Assembly (NCBI GenBank): GCA_002422425.1
Contig: DIVG01000030.1
Span: forward strand, 141,434 to 195,766
From: Akkermansiaceae bacterium UBA6138
GTDB lineage: Bacteria > Verrucomicrobiota > Verrucomicrobiia > Verrucomicrobiales > DEV007
Length of the DNA: 54,333 nt
Reading direction: 5' to 3'
This document shows, piece by piece, positions 16,584 to 24,397 of this stretch (positions within the stretch are counted from its first letter, which is position 1; every line of letters starts with the position of its first letter). A program made the position numbers and the translations under genes. The notes beneath the pieces were generated by a model. That model was not told the DNA's origin, did not search any database, and was given only the letters and a program-made list of their open reading frames with translations.

Positions 16584-17179
16584 GGTTCGAGTCCGAGTTC
16601 GAAAAAAAGTTCCCGCATTTTCTTCCGGGCGCGGTGGGCCCTCACTTTGACATTGGCTTCGCTCCAGCCGGTCAGGGTAGCCGTCTCGCGGACGCCGCGC
16701 TCCTCGAGATCGAGCAGCGTGATGATAATGCGATCCCGCGCCTCGAGCCGGTCGAGGAGCAGGCTCACTGTCTCCCACGCCTCGCGGCGGGACCGCGCGC
16801 GTTCGTTAGCGGGATCGGGGTCGTCGCGGCTGTCCTGCGGATCGACGAGAGTTTCGCTGTCGCGCCGCCGCCGGTTGCTGCGGAGGAAGTCGTAGCAGCC
16901 GCGCACCGTCACGGTCATGACCCAGTTCTCAAAGGGCGCGTCGGAGCGGTATGAGGAAAGTCCCCGCCACATTTTCACAAAGAGATCCTGAGTGAGATCC
17001 TCCAGCTCGGGCCGCGAGCGGGCGAAACGCGCGGCTGTGCTCCAGATGCGGGGGCGATAAACCCTGGCGAGATGCACAAAGGCATCCTCATCGCCCCGTT
17101 GCGCACGGGCGACCCATTCGGTTTCTGGTATCTCGGTCTCCACCTTTCGTGTCGTCCGGGTTGTATCGAAAAAGAACAT
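16580..17179 (-). CDS. ECF-family RNA polymerase sigma factor
   Basis: A sigma-70-family protein of about 199 residues. Region 2: AFVHLARVYRPRIWSTAARFARSRPELEDLTQDLFVKMWRGLSSYRSDAPFENWVMTVTVRGCYDFLRSNRRRR. Region 4: LLLDRLEARDRIIITLLDLEERGVRETATLTGWSEANVKVRAHRARKKMREL, with the helix-turn-helix in 'VRETATLTGWSEANVKVRAHRAR'. These are separate core-binding and -35-binding domains with no region 3, typical of ECF factors. An upstream in-frame start at 17227 exists, but ATG 17179 (MFFFDTTRT) is preferred on length. Overlap with the next gene by 4 bases and the following CpxP-like gene suggest an envelope-stress regulon. Confidence 0.9.
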   Translation of the reverse strand: MFFFDTTRTTRKVETEIPETEWVARAQRGDEDAFVHLARVYRPRIWSTAARFARSRPELEDLTQDLFVKMWRGLSSYRSDAPFENWVMTVTVRGCYDFLRSNRRRRDSETLVDPQDSRDDPDPANERARSRREAWETVSLLLDRLEARDRIIITLLDLEERGVRETATLTGWSEANVKVRAHRARKKMRELFFELGLEP

Positions 17180-17315
17180 GACCGGCAAGCTGTTCACTCC
17201 CCCGAAAGACGACACCTTCCACGGCACGGTTACAGGAAATAGCCCGGGACAGGAGAAAAGATCGCGCTGATTACGCCCTTGCTCTTTTGCTGTTTCCTTG
17301 CCTAACTACAGGGAT

Positions 17316-18359
17316 ATGAAGCGAATTTTCACCCTTTTTTCTCTGGCGGCCGGTCTGGGCACCCTCTCCCTGCCCTCTCTCCGCGCCCACGAGTCGGCCG
17401 ACGAGATGGCCGCCATGGCAAAAGCCTTCGTCGCCAATCTCGACGACGCGCAAAAGACAAAGACAGTCTACGCCCTCACCGATGCGGAGCGTGAAAACTG
17501 GGTTTTTGTCCCGAAACCCTTCGAAGGCGAAGGCATGCGCCGGGGCATCACGATCAAGGAGATGCGCCCCGATCAGCGTCACCTCGCCTACGCGCTCCTG
17601 AGCACGAGCCTGAGCCACCGCGGCTACGCGACCGCCCTTCAAATCATGAGCCTTGAGCAGGTCCTCTGGGAGCTGGAGAACCAGTCGCCCCGGCGCGACA
17701 CCGAGATGTATTACATCACCATCTTCGGAGATCCGGCGGAAAAGAACTGGGGCTGGCGTTTTGAAGGCCACCACCTCTCGATGAATTTCACCGTCTCGGA
17801 CGGAAAAGTGATCTCTGGCACCCCGAGCTTTTTTGCGACCAATCCGGCCGAGGTTCGCGTCGGCCCGCGCGCCGGTCTGCGAGTCCTCACCGGAGAAGAG
17901 GACGTCGCCCGCGCCCTCGTGAAGTCGCTCTCGGACGAGCAGAAGACAAAGGCGATCATCGGCACTGCCGCACCAGACGATATTCTCACCTCGAACGAAA
18001 CAAAGATCACCGCGCTCGAGGGCGGCGGCATTCCCTTTGGCGACCTCAACGAAGCGCAGGTCAAAAATCTCCGCGAGCTCATCGACGTCTACGTGCATCG
18101 CCTTCGCCCTGAAGTCGCCGCCGACGAGATCGCGGCCATCGGAAAAGCCGGGATGGACAAGATCGTCTTTGCCTGGATGGGCGGCACCGAGAAGGGCGAC
18201 GCGCATTACTACCGGGTCCAGGGTCCCACCTTCCTGCTCGAGTATGCGAACACACAGAACGACGCGAACCACGTCCACGCGGTGTGGCGTGACTTCAACG
18301 GCGACTTCGGACGCGACCTCCTGCGCGAGCATTACCAGGCCCATCACAAGGCCGAATGA
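17316..18359 (+). CDS. DUF3500 family secreted protein
   Basis: A 347-residue protein with a signal peptide (MKRIFTLFSLAAGLGTLSLPSLRA, cleavage near residue 24). The mature part follows the DUF3500 pattern closely: AKAFVANLDDAQ, ERENWVFVPKPF, RRGITIKEMRPDQRHLAYALL, the block EMYYITIFGDPAEKNWGWRFEGHHLSMNFTVSDGKVISGTPSFFATNPAEV, and GLRVLTGEEDVARALVKSLSDEQ. A second histidine-rich C-terminal region (YRVQGPTFLLEYANTQNDANHVHAVWRDFNGDFG) is also typical. The biochemical function of DUF3500 is unknown; the many conserved histidines suggest metal binding, but this is inference. ATG 17316 was chosen because it starts the signal peptide. The methyltransferase gene follows after 18 bases. Confidence 0.88.
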   Translation: MKRIFTLFSLAAGLGTLSLPSLRAHESADEMAAMAKAFVANLDDAQKTKTVYALTDAERENWVFVPKPFEGEGMRRGITIKEMRPDQRHLAYALLSTSLSHRGYATALQIMSLEQVLWELENQSPRRDTEMYYITIFGDPAEKNWGWRFEGHHLSMNFTVSDGKVISGTPSFFATNPAEVRVGPRAGLRVLTGEEDVARALVKSLSDEQKTKAIIGTAAPDDILTSNETKITALEGGGIPFGDLNEAQVKNLRELIDVYVHRLRPEVAADEIAAIGKAGMDKIVFAWMGGTEKGDAHYYRVQGPTFLLEYANTQNDANHVHAVWRDFNGDFGRDLLREHYQAHHKAE

Positions 18360-18377
18360 TCCTGACAACGACGCACG

Positions 18378-19025
18378 ATGGCGGAAGACATCCAGCGGGC
18401 GAATGCGGAGGATCTTGAGCGTCTCCACCGCATGCTGCGCAAAGTCGCGGGTGATGATCTCGGGACCATGCGCCGACGCCTTGCGGGGCGTGACGAAGCG
18501 CGCATTCTCGACATCGCCTGTGGGGAATGCCGCGAGGCCGAAGTCCTCACCGACTTCATGGCCGAACTCAAGGGTGCTCCCGACAGCACCGTGAAGCTCA
18601 CCGGCATCGATGTGCGGGCCCGTGAGATCGCGGACGCGGAGAAAAAATTCGGCCGCCGCCGCGGACCCGACGGTCAGCGGGGCAAACGTGAGTTCGAATT
18701 TCTCACCGGCGACGCCACCAAGCTGAAAGGCCACGCCGAGATGGGCGATGACTTCGACCTCATTTTCATGCGCCATCAGAACTACTGGAACGGCGACAGC
18801 ACCTGGGAAAAGATCTTTGACCAGGCCCTCGAAAAGCTCGGCAAAGACGGACGCCTCGTCATCACGAGCTACTTCGACAAAGAGCACGCCCTCGCCCTCG
18901 AGGCACTGCAGCGACTCGGCGGAGAACTCATCCGTAGCGAGTTCAATCCCGAGACCCGCGAGTTGCTCACCCCGGGCAAGTCCGTCGACCGCCACGTCGC
19001 GATTTTTAAGCGGAAGGACGGGTGA
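18378..19025 (+). CDS. class I SAM-dependent methyltransferase
   Basis: A 215-residue Rossmann-fold methyltransferase. Motif I is ARILDIACGECREAEVL (about residues 41-57), the S-adenosylmethionine loop. The acidic residue binding the ribose is in VKLTGIDVRAREIADAE. Then come FEFLTGDATKL and the motif IV-like DDFDLIFMRHQNYWNGD, followed by LEKLGKDGRLVITSYFDKEHALALEAL. The substrate cannot be named: 'RHQNYW' replaces the usual catalytic motifs of known DNA, RNA or lipid enzymes. It is 18 bases downstream of the DUF3500 gene and followed by a good intrinsic terminator, so the two probably form one transcript. Confidence 0.82.
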   Translation: MAEDIQRANAEDLERLHRMLRKVAGDDLGTMRRRLAGRDEARILDIACGECREAEVLTDFMAELKGAPDSTVKLTGIDVRAREIADAEKKFGRRRGPDGQRGKREFEFLTGDATKLKGHAEMGDDFDLIFMRHQNYWNGDSTWEKIFDQALEKLGKDGRLVITSYFDKEHALALEALQRLGGELIRSEFNPETRELLTPGKSVDRHVAIFKRKDG

Positions 19026-19140
19026 GGGGCGGGGCGAATTCTCCAGCAGATTCAGGGAGGCCCGCCGATTTTCTTTTTAATGGCATCTACCGGCCTTCAT
19101 AAGAAGTCAGAGTGTTGAAAATCTTCAAACCAAACACCGG

Positions 19141-19169
19141 AACGCGGTCGTTTTTACCGCCGCGTTTTT
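19141..19169 (+). terminator. intrinsic terminator after the methyltransferase gene
   Basis: AACGCGGT (19141-19148) pairs with 19159-19166 (GCCGCGTT, one U-G wobble that is only favourable in plus-strand RNA), loop CGTTTTTACC, then TTTT. It ends the DUF3500/methyltransferase transcript 45 bases before the next gene. Stem and T-run are seen directly. Confidence 0.75.
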
Positions 19170-19213
19170 CGCTTTCTCCGGAGGGAAGTCGGCGCTAGTC
19201 TCATCTTCGCAGC

Positions 19214-20032
19214 ATGACGGAAATCTTCATTGTTCTGGGCGTGGTCGTTCTGTCCGTCGCCCTCCGCAGCTTCCGGGTCCGGCTCATCCGGAAGCTCGGC
19301 GCGCTCGGCATCCTCGCGGCGACGTTTCTCTTTTTCTTTTACCTCACCGGAAGCATCGCTGCGGGCGCAGGCGGGCTGCTGCTCTGGTTCCTCCTGCCGT
19401 GGGTGGAGCTACTCACCCGCATCCGGCGGCTGCGGCTCCCGCTCGTGAAATCGCTCGAACGGCAGTCGCCTCCGGGAACAGCGCGATTTCCCGATCTCAC
19501 CGAATTGACCGAAGAAGTCGAGGCCGAGGGATTTGAATATGCCGCCGACACCGGATGGGACTGGGACGGCACGAGTCAGTTTTACCGCCTTTTTTACCAT
19601 CCCGGGATGCGCGAATCGGCCGCGATCTGCCTGACCGAGCAGGACGGCATCGCCTGGGTCTATCTCTCGGTGACCTCGCGCCACGACCGGGGCACTACCT
19701 TTCGCACAAGCAACGTCCCCTTCAGCAGTCCGATGAAAATGGCACCCGAGGTGCGTTTTCATCAGACTCCCTTCGCGGATTCGTTCTACGACCTGCTCCT
19801 TGAGCACCGCATCTGGCTCGGTGCTTTCGGTTATGAGGAAACGGACATGCTCGAAGAAGATCCCGAGACCCTGACCGGTCAGATCGAAGCGGAGACAGGA
19901 CGTCAGATCCGGCACAATATCGATGCGGGACTGATCGAACTCGCCGAATCGGCGGAGACGGTTCGCTACTCGTGGCGAGGGCTCTTTTACCTCTATTTCC
20001 AGCTGGTCAAGGACATGGTGAAGATGAGCTGA
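19214..20032 (+). CDS. hypothetical membrane protein
   Basis: A 272-residue protein with two or three N-terminal membrane segments (about residues 2-20, 28-47 and 50-66) and a soluble cytoplasmic part. The soluble part has an acidic region (LTELTEEVEAEGFEYAADTGWDWDG) and a beta-rich domain (QFYRLFYHPGMRESAAICLTEQDGIAWVYLSVTSRHDRGTTFRTSNVPFSSPMKM). I recognise no named family. The arrangement, with membrane anchors and then a domain that reads like a field-comparison or 'GGDEF-less' sensor, gives no reliable function. The gene starts just after the upstream terminator and ends 44 bases before deoC, with which it might be cotranscribed. Confidence 0.7.
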   Translation: MTEIFIVLGVVVLSVALRSFRVRLIRKLGALGILAATFLFFFYLTGSIAAGAGGLLLWFLLPWVELLTRIRRLRLPLVKSLERQSPPGTARFPDLTELTEEVEAEGFEYAADTGWDWDGTSQFYRLFYHPGMRESAAICLTEQDGIAWVYLSVTSRHDRGTTFRTSNVPFSSPMKMAPEVRFHQTPFADSFYDLLLEHRIWLGAFGYEETDMLEEDPETLTGQIEAETGRQIRHNIDAGLIELAESAETVRYSWRGLFYLYFQLVKDMVKMS

Positions 20033-20076
20033 GAAAGGAAGGGGTTCAGGGTTTGAGGAATTCAGGTTTTCTAAGC

Positions 20077-20976
20077 ATGACTTTTTCTTTGAAAGGAGCG
20101 GTTCCGCGAGTCGATCAGGTGGGGACGGAGGAACGGGCGGCTTCCTTTACGAAACGCTCGATCAAGGGTGAGTCAAAGCGGGAGGCGCTGCGGCTCGCGG
20201 TCTCGATGATGGACCTGACGACCCTCGAGGGGGCCGACACGAAGGGCAAGGTCAGCCAGCTTTGCCGCAAGGCCCGCCAGCCGATGGCGGCGCGATACGA
20301 ATGCCCGCCCTGTGCGGCGGTGTGCGTCTATCCCAATCTCGTCGCCCACGCTGTCGCCGAACTCGAAGGCAGCAGCATCGCCGTGGCCTCGGTCGCGACA
20401 GGGTTTCCCAGCGGACAATACCCTCTCGCGATCCGCCTCGCCGATGTGTGCGACGCCGTCGCGGCAGGTGCGACAGAGATCGACATGGTCATCAGTCGCG
20501 GTGCCTTTCTCGAGGGCGATCACGCCCGCGTCAGCGACGAGATCGCGGCGGTGAAAGAGGCGTGCGGCGAGGTGCCTCTGAAGGTGATTTTTGAAACGGG
20601 CGAGTTGCAGACGTATGACAATGTCAGGTTCGTGAGCCAGCTCGCGATCGAGGCGGGGGCGGACTTCATCAAGACCTCCACCGGCAAGGTGGCGCCCGCG
20701 GCGACGCTCCCGGTAACGCTCGTCATGGTGGAAACGGTGCGCGACCACTTCCTTGCGACAGGGAAACGCGTCGGCGTCAAACCGGCCGGGGGCATCCGCA
20801 CCGCGAAAGAGGCTCTCCAGTATCTCGTGATGGTGAAAGAGACCGCCGGCGAAGCCTGGCTCTCGCCCGGTCTCTTCCGCTTCGGGGCGAGCTCCCTGCT
20901 CGGCGATGTCGAGCTGCAGCTCGCGAAACTGGCGGAGGGAAATTATCAGAGCGCGGATTATTTTTCGAAGGCGTAA
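20077..20976 (+). CDS. deoC: deoxyribose-phosphate aldolase DeoC
   Basis: DeoC splits 2-deoxyribose-5-phosphate into glyceraldehyde-3-phosphate and acetaldehyde. The 299-residue TIM barrel has the catalytic lysine in FIKTSTGKVAPAATLP (Schiff-base site), the second conserved lysine in RVGVKPAGGIRTAKEAL, and early family blocks MMDLTTLEGADTKGK and AAVCVYPNLV. The length is longer than short bacterial DeoC (about 220) and matches the eukaryote/planctomycete-like form with an N-terminal extension. ATG 20077 was chosen because upstream in-frame codons overlap the preceding gene. The adjacent aldehyde dehydrogenase gene, 130 bases downstream, fits disposal of the acetaldehyde product, so the two together form a deoxyribose salvage unit. 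Confidence 0.93.
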   Translation: MTFSLKGAVPRVDQVGTEERAASFTKRSIKGESKREALRLAVSMMDLTTLEGADTKGKVSQLCRKARQPMAARYECPPCAAVCVYPNLVAHAVAELEGSSIAVASVATGFPSGQYPLAIRLADVCDAVAAGATEIDMVISRGAFLEGDHARVSDEIAAVKEACGEVPLKVIFETGELQTYDNVRFVSQLAIEAGADFIKTSTGKVAPAATLPVTLVMVETVRDHFLATGKRVGVKPAGGIRTAKEALQYLVMVKETAGEAWLSPGLFRFGASSLLGDVELQLAKLAEGNYQSADYFSKA

Positions 20977-21106
20977 ATCGTTGCAACATCAACACAGCTG
21001 CCCACAGAGGCGCTTCGCTCCCACAGATCACACGGTTTCCTGACTTTTTCTATCTGTGCCATGCTCTGACATCTGCGAACCTCCGTGCTGAATTCTAAAG
21101 ACTTAC

Positions 21107-22570
21107 ATGAACGCAGAAAAACCGTCTCCCCCCTCCCCGACCTGGGACTATGCCCCCGCGCTCGAGACGACGACGGTGAAGTTGTTTAAGCAGTATGAGC
21201 ACTTTATCGACGGCAAGTTTGTCGCTCCCTCCTCGGGAAAGTATTTCGCTTCGATCAATCCGGCCACGGGCAAGCGGCTCACCCGCATTGCCCACGGGAC
21301 CGAAGCCGACATCAACGCGGCGGTGAAGAGTGCGCGCCGCGCGTATGACAAAGTCTGGGGTCCAATGGATCCGGCCGAACGCAGCAAGTATCTCTTTCGC
21401 ATCGCCCGCCTCATTCAGGAAAAATCGCGCGAGCTCGCCATCCTCGAATCGATGGACGGCGGCAAGCCGATCCGCGAGAGCCGGGATTTTGATCTCCCCC
21501 TCGTTGCGGCGCATTTTTTTTACTACGCCGGCTGGGCCGACAAGCTCGTTTATGCCTTTCCGGGCCGGACTCCGACTCCGCTTGGCGTTGCGGGTCAGGT
21601 TATCCCGTGGAATTTTCCTCTTCTCATGGCCGCGTGGAAAATCGCGCCCGCTCTCGCGTGCGGCAACACCGTCGTGCTGAAACCGGCCGAAACGACCTCG
21701 GTCACGGCGATGCACCTCGCCGCGATCTTTCAGGAAGCCGGTCTCCCTGACGGCGTCGTCAACATCGTGACCGGTCCCGGAGAAACCGGAGCCGCCCTCG
21801 TCGCCCATCGCGGCATAGCCAAGGTCGCCTTCACCGGCTCGACTGCGGTCGGCCGGGAAATCGCCCGCTCCCTCGCGGGATCGGGAAAAAAACTCACCCT
21901 GGAACTCGGGGGCAAAGCTGCCAATATTGTCTTCAACGACGCACCGATCGAGGCGGCGGTCGAAGGCGCCATCAACGGGATCTATTTCAATCAGGGCCAC
22001 GTCTGCTGCGCCGGCAGTCGGCTTTTCATTCAGGAATCCATCCATGATGACTTCGTGGAACGCCTCAAGCGCCGACTCGAAACTATTCGGGTGGGAGACC
22101 CGCTCGACAAAAACACCGATATCGGGGCGATTAATTCGCGCGAGCAGCTCGACCGCATCACCGGGCTGATCGGTTCGGGCATTGAAGAAGGCGCTGTCCT
22201 CCATGAATCAGGCGGCGCGCTCCCGACGGAGGGCTTCTGGTGTCGGCCCACCTTTTTCACCGGTGTCAGTTCGAGTCATCGCATCGCCCGCGAGGAGATC
22301 TTCGGCCCCGTCCTCAGCATCATGACCTTCCGCACACCCGCCGAGGCGGTCCAGAAGGCTAACGATACCTGCTACGGTCTCAGCGCCGGAATCTGGACGG
22401 ACAAGGGCAGCAAGGTTTTCAAAATCGCCTCAGAGCTCAAGGCGGGGGTGATCTGGGCGAACACCTTCAACAAATTCGATCCGGCCAGCCCCTTCGGCGG
22501 GTTCAAAGAGAGCGGTTTCGGCCGCGAGGGCGGGATGCAGGGACTGCGGGACTATGTGGTGCCGGGGTGA
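21107..22570 (+). CDS. aldehyde dehydrogenase (NAD(P)-dependent)
   Basis: A 487-residue aldehyde dehydrogenase. NAD-binding and catalytic blocks are intact: VIPWNFPLLMAAWKIAPALACGNTVVLKPAE (about residues 163-193), FTGSTAVG (glycine loop), the general-base Glu in LTLELGGKAANIVF, and the nucleophile Cys in FNQGHVCCAGSRLFIQ. The C-terminal EEIFGPVLSIMTF and PFGGFKESGFGREGG are standard. Such enzymes oxidise aldehydes to acids. Beside deoC the likely substrate is acetaldehyde, giving acetate, but that is inferred from context. The N terminus has a short proline-rich extension. The stop is 14 bases from the convergent hypothetical gene. Confidence 0.93.
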   Translation: MNAEKPSPPSPTWDYAPALETTTVKLFKQYEHFIDGKFVAPSSGKYFASINPATGKRLTRIAHGTEADINAAVKSARRAYDKVWGPMDPAERSKYLFRIARLIQEKSRELAILESMDGGKPIRESRDFDLPLVAAHFFYYAGWADKLVYAFPGRTPTPLGVAGQVIPWNFPLLMAAWKIAPALACGNTVVLKPAETTSVTAMHLAAIFQEAGLPDGVVNIVTGPGETGAALVAHRGIAKVAFTGSTAVGREIARSLAGSGKKLTLELGGKAANIVFNDAPIEAAVEGAINGIYFNQGHVCCAGSRLFIQESIHDDFVERLKRRLETIRVGDPLDKNTDIGAINSREQLDRITGLIGSGIEEGAVLHESGGALPTEGFWCRPTFFTGVSSSHRIAREEIFGPVLSIMTFRTPAEAVQKANDTCYGLSAGIWTDKGSKVFKIASELKAGVIWANTFNKFDPASPFGGFKESGFGREGGMQGLRDYVVPG

Positions 22571-22584
22571 CTTCGTCACGGTCG

Positions 22585-22857
22585 TCAACTCCGAACCTTG
22601 TCCTTTGCTGTTTCGCCATCGGCCCTGAGGCTCGCGATCTCGCGGGCGAGCTGGGTTTTTAAATCGGGAACTTCGTGGTAGTTGCCGCTACCGACCGCTT
22701 TGGCGATGAGGTCATTTAAAAAAAGCTCCCGCTCGGCGATCTTCGCGCGGAAGCGGTCGTCGATCGCTCCGATCTCGGCCCGCTGTTCGTCGGTAAGACT
22801 GATAACGGGCCCGGTCCCAGCGAGCCGCTCCATCGCAAGTTCGTAGGCGCTTTTCAT
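22585..22857 (-). CDS. small hypothetical protein
   Basis: A 90-residue, highly charged protein with predicted helices (MKSAYELAMERL, then DEQRAEIGAIDDRFRAKIAERELFLNDLIAKAV, and DLKTQLAREIASLRADGETAKDKV). No signal peptide or membrane segment. The helical, charged pattern suggests a coiled-coil or scaffold protein, but I recognise no family. Its ATG overlaps the stop of the upstream gene by four bases (ATGA), so translation is coupled. Both genes are divergent from the HAD gene. The start at 22857 was chosen because the upstream in-frame sequence is low-complexity and overlaps the neighbour. Confidence 0.65.
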   Translation of the reverse strand: MKSAYELAMERLAGTGPVISLTDEQRAEIGAIDDRFRAKIAERELFLNDLIAKAVGSGNYHEVPDLKTQLAREIASLRADGETAKDKVRS

Positions 22858-23426
22858 TTTTCCTCTCCGGCGGCCTCTTCCTCCGCCGCCTCTTCCTCCG
22901 TCGCTGCGGCGGGCGCGGTCGGGGCGGAACCAAACTGCAGTTCGGGCGTTGCCTCGATCAGGCGGGTGAGTTCCTCCCACCCATTGCTGCGCTGGATTTG
23001 AAAGATGTGAAGATAGATCCGCACCAGCTCGGGCTCGTGAGCTTTGAGCAGGCCGTTCACCGTGCTTTTGAGCTTTTTGGCGTCGAGCTCATCCGGAATA
23101 TCATCGGCGGCCCCCTCGCCGTCGTGTTCGATCCCGAGCCCGTCAAGGAACGAGGTAAGAAGGGCGGGATGCGCTTTGAGAAGCCACAGCTGGAGGACCT
23201 GAGTCGCGATTTCGACGGAGCCGCGCAGTTTCACATTTTTCACGAGCCAGTCGATCTGCTCTGAAGCGGGCTTGCGCTGGACGAAGACGGGCCGCAGTTT
23301 GCGGTTCGCGGCGAGCGTGGAAATGGAGGCCTTGTAGACTTCGCGCTGCTCGTCACGGAGATACTGGAACACGGAGGCGGCAGTCTCCGGCTTCACTTCC
23401 TGAAAAATCTCGTTGGCCAGTTTCAT
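22854..23426 (-). CDS. hypothetical helical protein with an acidic tail
   Basis: A 190-residue protein starting MKLANEIFQEVKPETAASVFQYL. It is helical and leucine-rich (LRPVFVQRKPASEQIDWLVKNVKLRGSVEIATQVLQLWLLKAHPALLTSFLDGLGIEHDGEG), with a low-complexity Glu/Ala tail (TEEEAAEEEAAGEEK). The tail may be disordered. No signal peptide or membrane segment is evident. I recognise no family; similar helical proteins are seen in related bacteria, but function is unknown. The ATG at 23426 was preferred to an upstream TTG. It forms a two-gene operon with the 90-residue protein. Confidence 0.7.
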   Translation of the reverse strand: MKLANEIFQEVKPETAASVFQYLRDEQREVYKASISTLAANRKLRPVFVQRKPASEQIDWLVKNVKLRGSVEIATQVLQLWLLKAHPALLTSFLDGLGIEHDGEGAADDIPDELDAKKLKSTVNGLLKAHEPELVRIYLHIFQIQRSNGWEELTRLIEATPELQFGSAPTAPAAATEEEAAEEEAAGEEK

Positions 23427-23591
23427 TGCAAAAGGATGAGAGGGGTAGGACAAATTAGGATATCCGAACTATTTCGCGATAGGAAGGGACTGTGCCAGCA
23501 AAGTTGGTCTGTGCAATGAGTTATTCGTCCGCGCCCCCGACCGTTGATGGGCGGTGGCGCGCCCCCCGGGGACAGGTTACTATTCCCGCCA

Positions 23592-24344
23592 ATGGATCAC
23601 CGCTACGCCTTCTTTGACCTTGATCAGACGATTTTGCCGTTCGATACGCAGGCCTTGTTCTGCAACTACGTGCTGCGCCGGGAGGGCTGGCGGCGAATCT
23701 ACCTGCTCTGGTTTGTGCCCTGCCTGCCTCTCGCCGCGATACGCCTGCTGAGCCTGCGCACAATGAAGCGCCTCTTTTTCAGCTACCTCGTCGGGATGAA
23801 GCGCGAGACGCTCGAGAGCCATGTGGCGGACTTTCTCGCGAGTGATTTCGAGGCGGTGCTCTACCCCGCCGTGGTGGCCGAGGTGGATCGGAACCGCTCC
23901 GAAGGTCGTCTCCTCATCCTCAACAGCGCCAGCCCCGAGTTTTATTTAAAGGGAATCGCGGCACAGCTCGGGTTTGATCATTACCTGGGCACGAAGGTTG
24001 AGGTGCCGGAGAAAATGCCTTTTCTCCCCGTCATCACCGGGCCCAACAACAAGCACGGCGCGAAAGTCGTCGCGATGGTGGAGCGCGGCCTCATCCCGGA
24101 GGACGTGCCGATGATGGCGGACTCGTGGGCTTACTCGGACAGCTCCGCCGACCTCCCCCTGCTCGAACTGGCGGAGAATGCGGTCATGATCCATCCCGGC
24201 GCGAAGCTCGCGGCGGTCGGCGCGGAGAATGGCTGGAGGACGATGACCCCGGCCCGCCCTTATGCTGGGAAGTGGTCGGGACGACTCGCCGCCTGCGCCC
24301 AGGCCTGCGGTCTCTATCGGGTGCAGGCCACTGAAAATGCCTGA
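23592..24344 (+). CDS. HAD-IB family phosphatase
   Basis: A 250-residue HAD-IB hydrolase. Motif I is FFDLDQTILPFDTQ (about residues 7-20) with Gln in place of the more usual Gly after the second Asp. Motif II is LLILNSASPEFYLK, and the later segments KHGAKVVAMVERG and MMADSWAYSDSSADLPLLELAENAVMIHPG give motifs III/IV (with the Asp of 'SDSSADLP'). The cap region is hydrophobic at the N-terminal side (IYLLWFVPCLPLAAIRLL), suggesting membrane association. SerB-like and phospholipid-phosphate phosphatases belong here. Next to an LplT-like transporter and an Aas-like acyltransferase, a lipid-phosphate or lysophospholipid-related substrate is plausible. That is inferred from context, not read from motifs. 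Confidence 0.8.
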   Translation: MDHRYAFFDLDQTILPFDTQALFCNYVLRREGWRRIYLLWFVPCLPLAAIRLLSLRTMKRLFFSYLVGMKRETLESHVADFLASDFEAVLYPAVVAEVDRNRSEGRLLILNSASPEFYLKGIAAQLGFDHYLGTKVEVPEKMPFLPVITGPNNKHGAKVVAMVERGLIPEDVPMMADSWAYSDSSADLPLLELAENAVMIHPGAKLAAVGAENGWRTMTPARPYAGKWSGRLAACAQACGLYRVQATENA

Positions 24345-24397
24345 CTCGCCTCACAATCCGTTCGCCCTCTCCCGCAATTTCGATTACAAAAGCAGGA

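Noticed and set aside
17271..18995. 574-residue frame opposite the DUF3500 and methyltransferase genes
   Set aside because: Covers two convincing plus-strand genes; no recognised domain.
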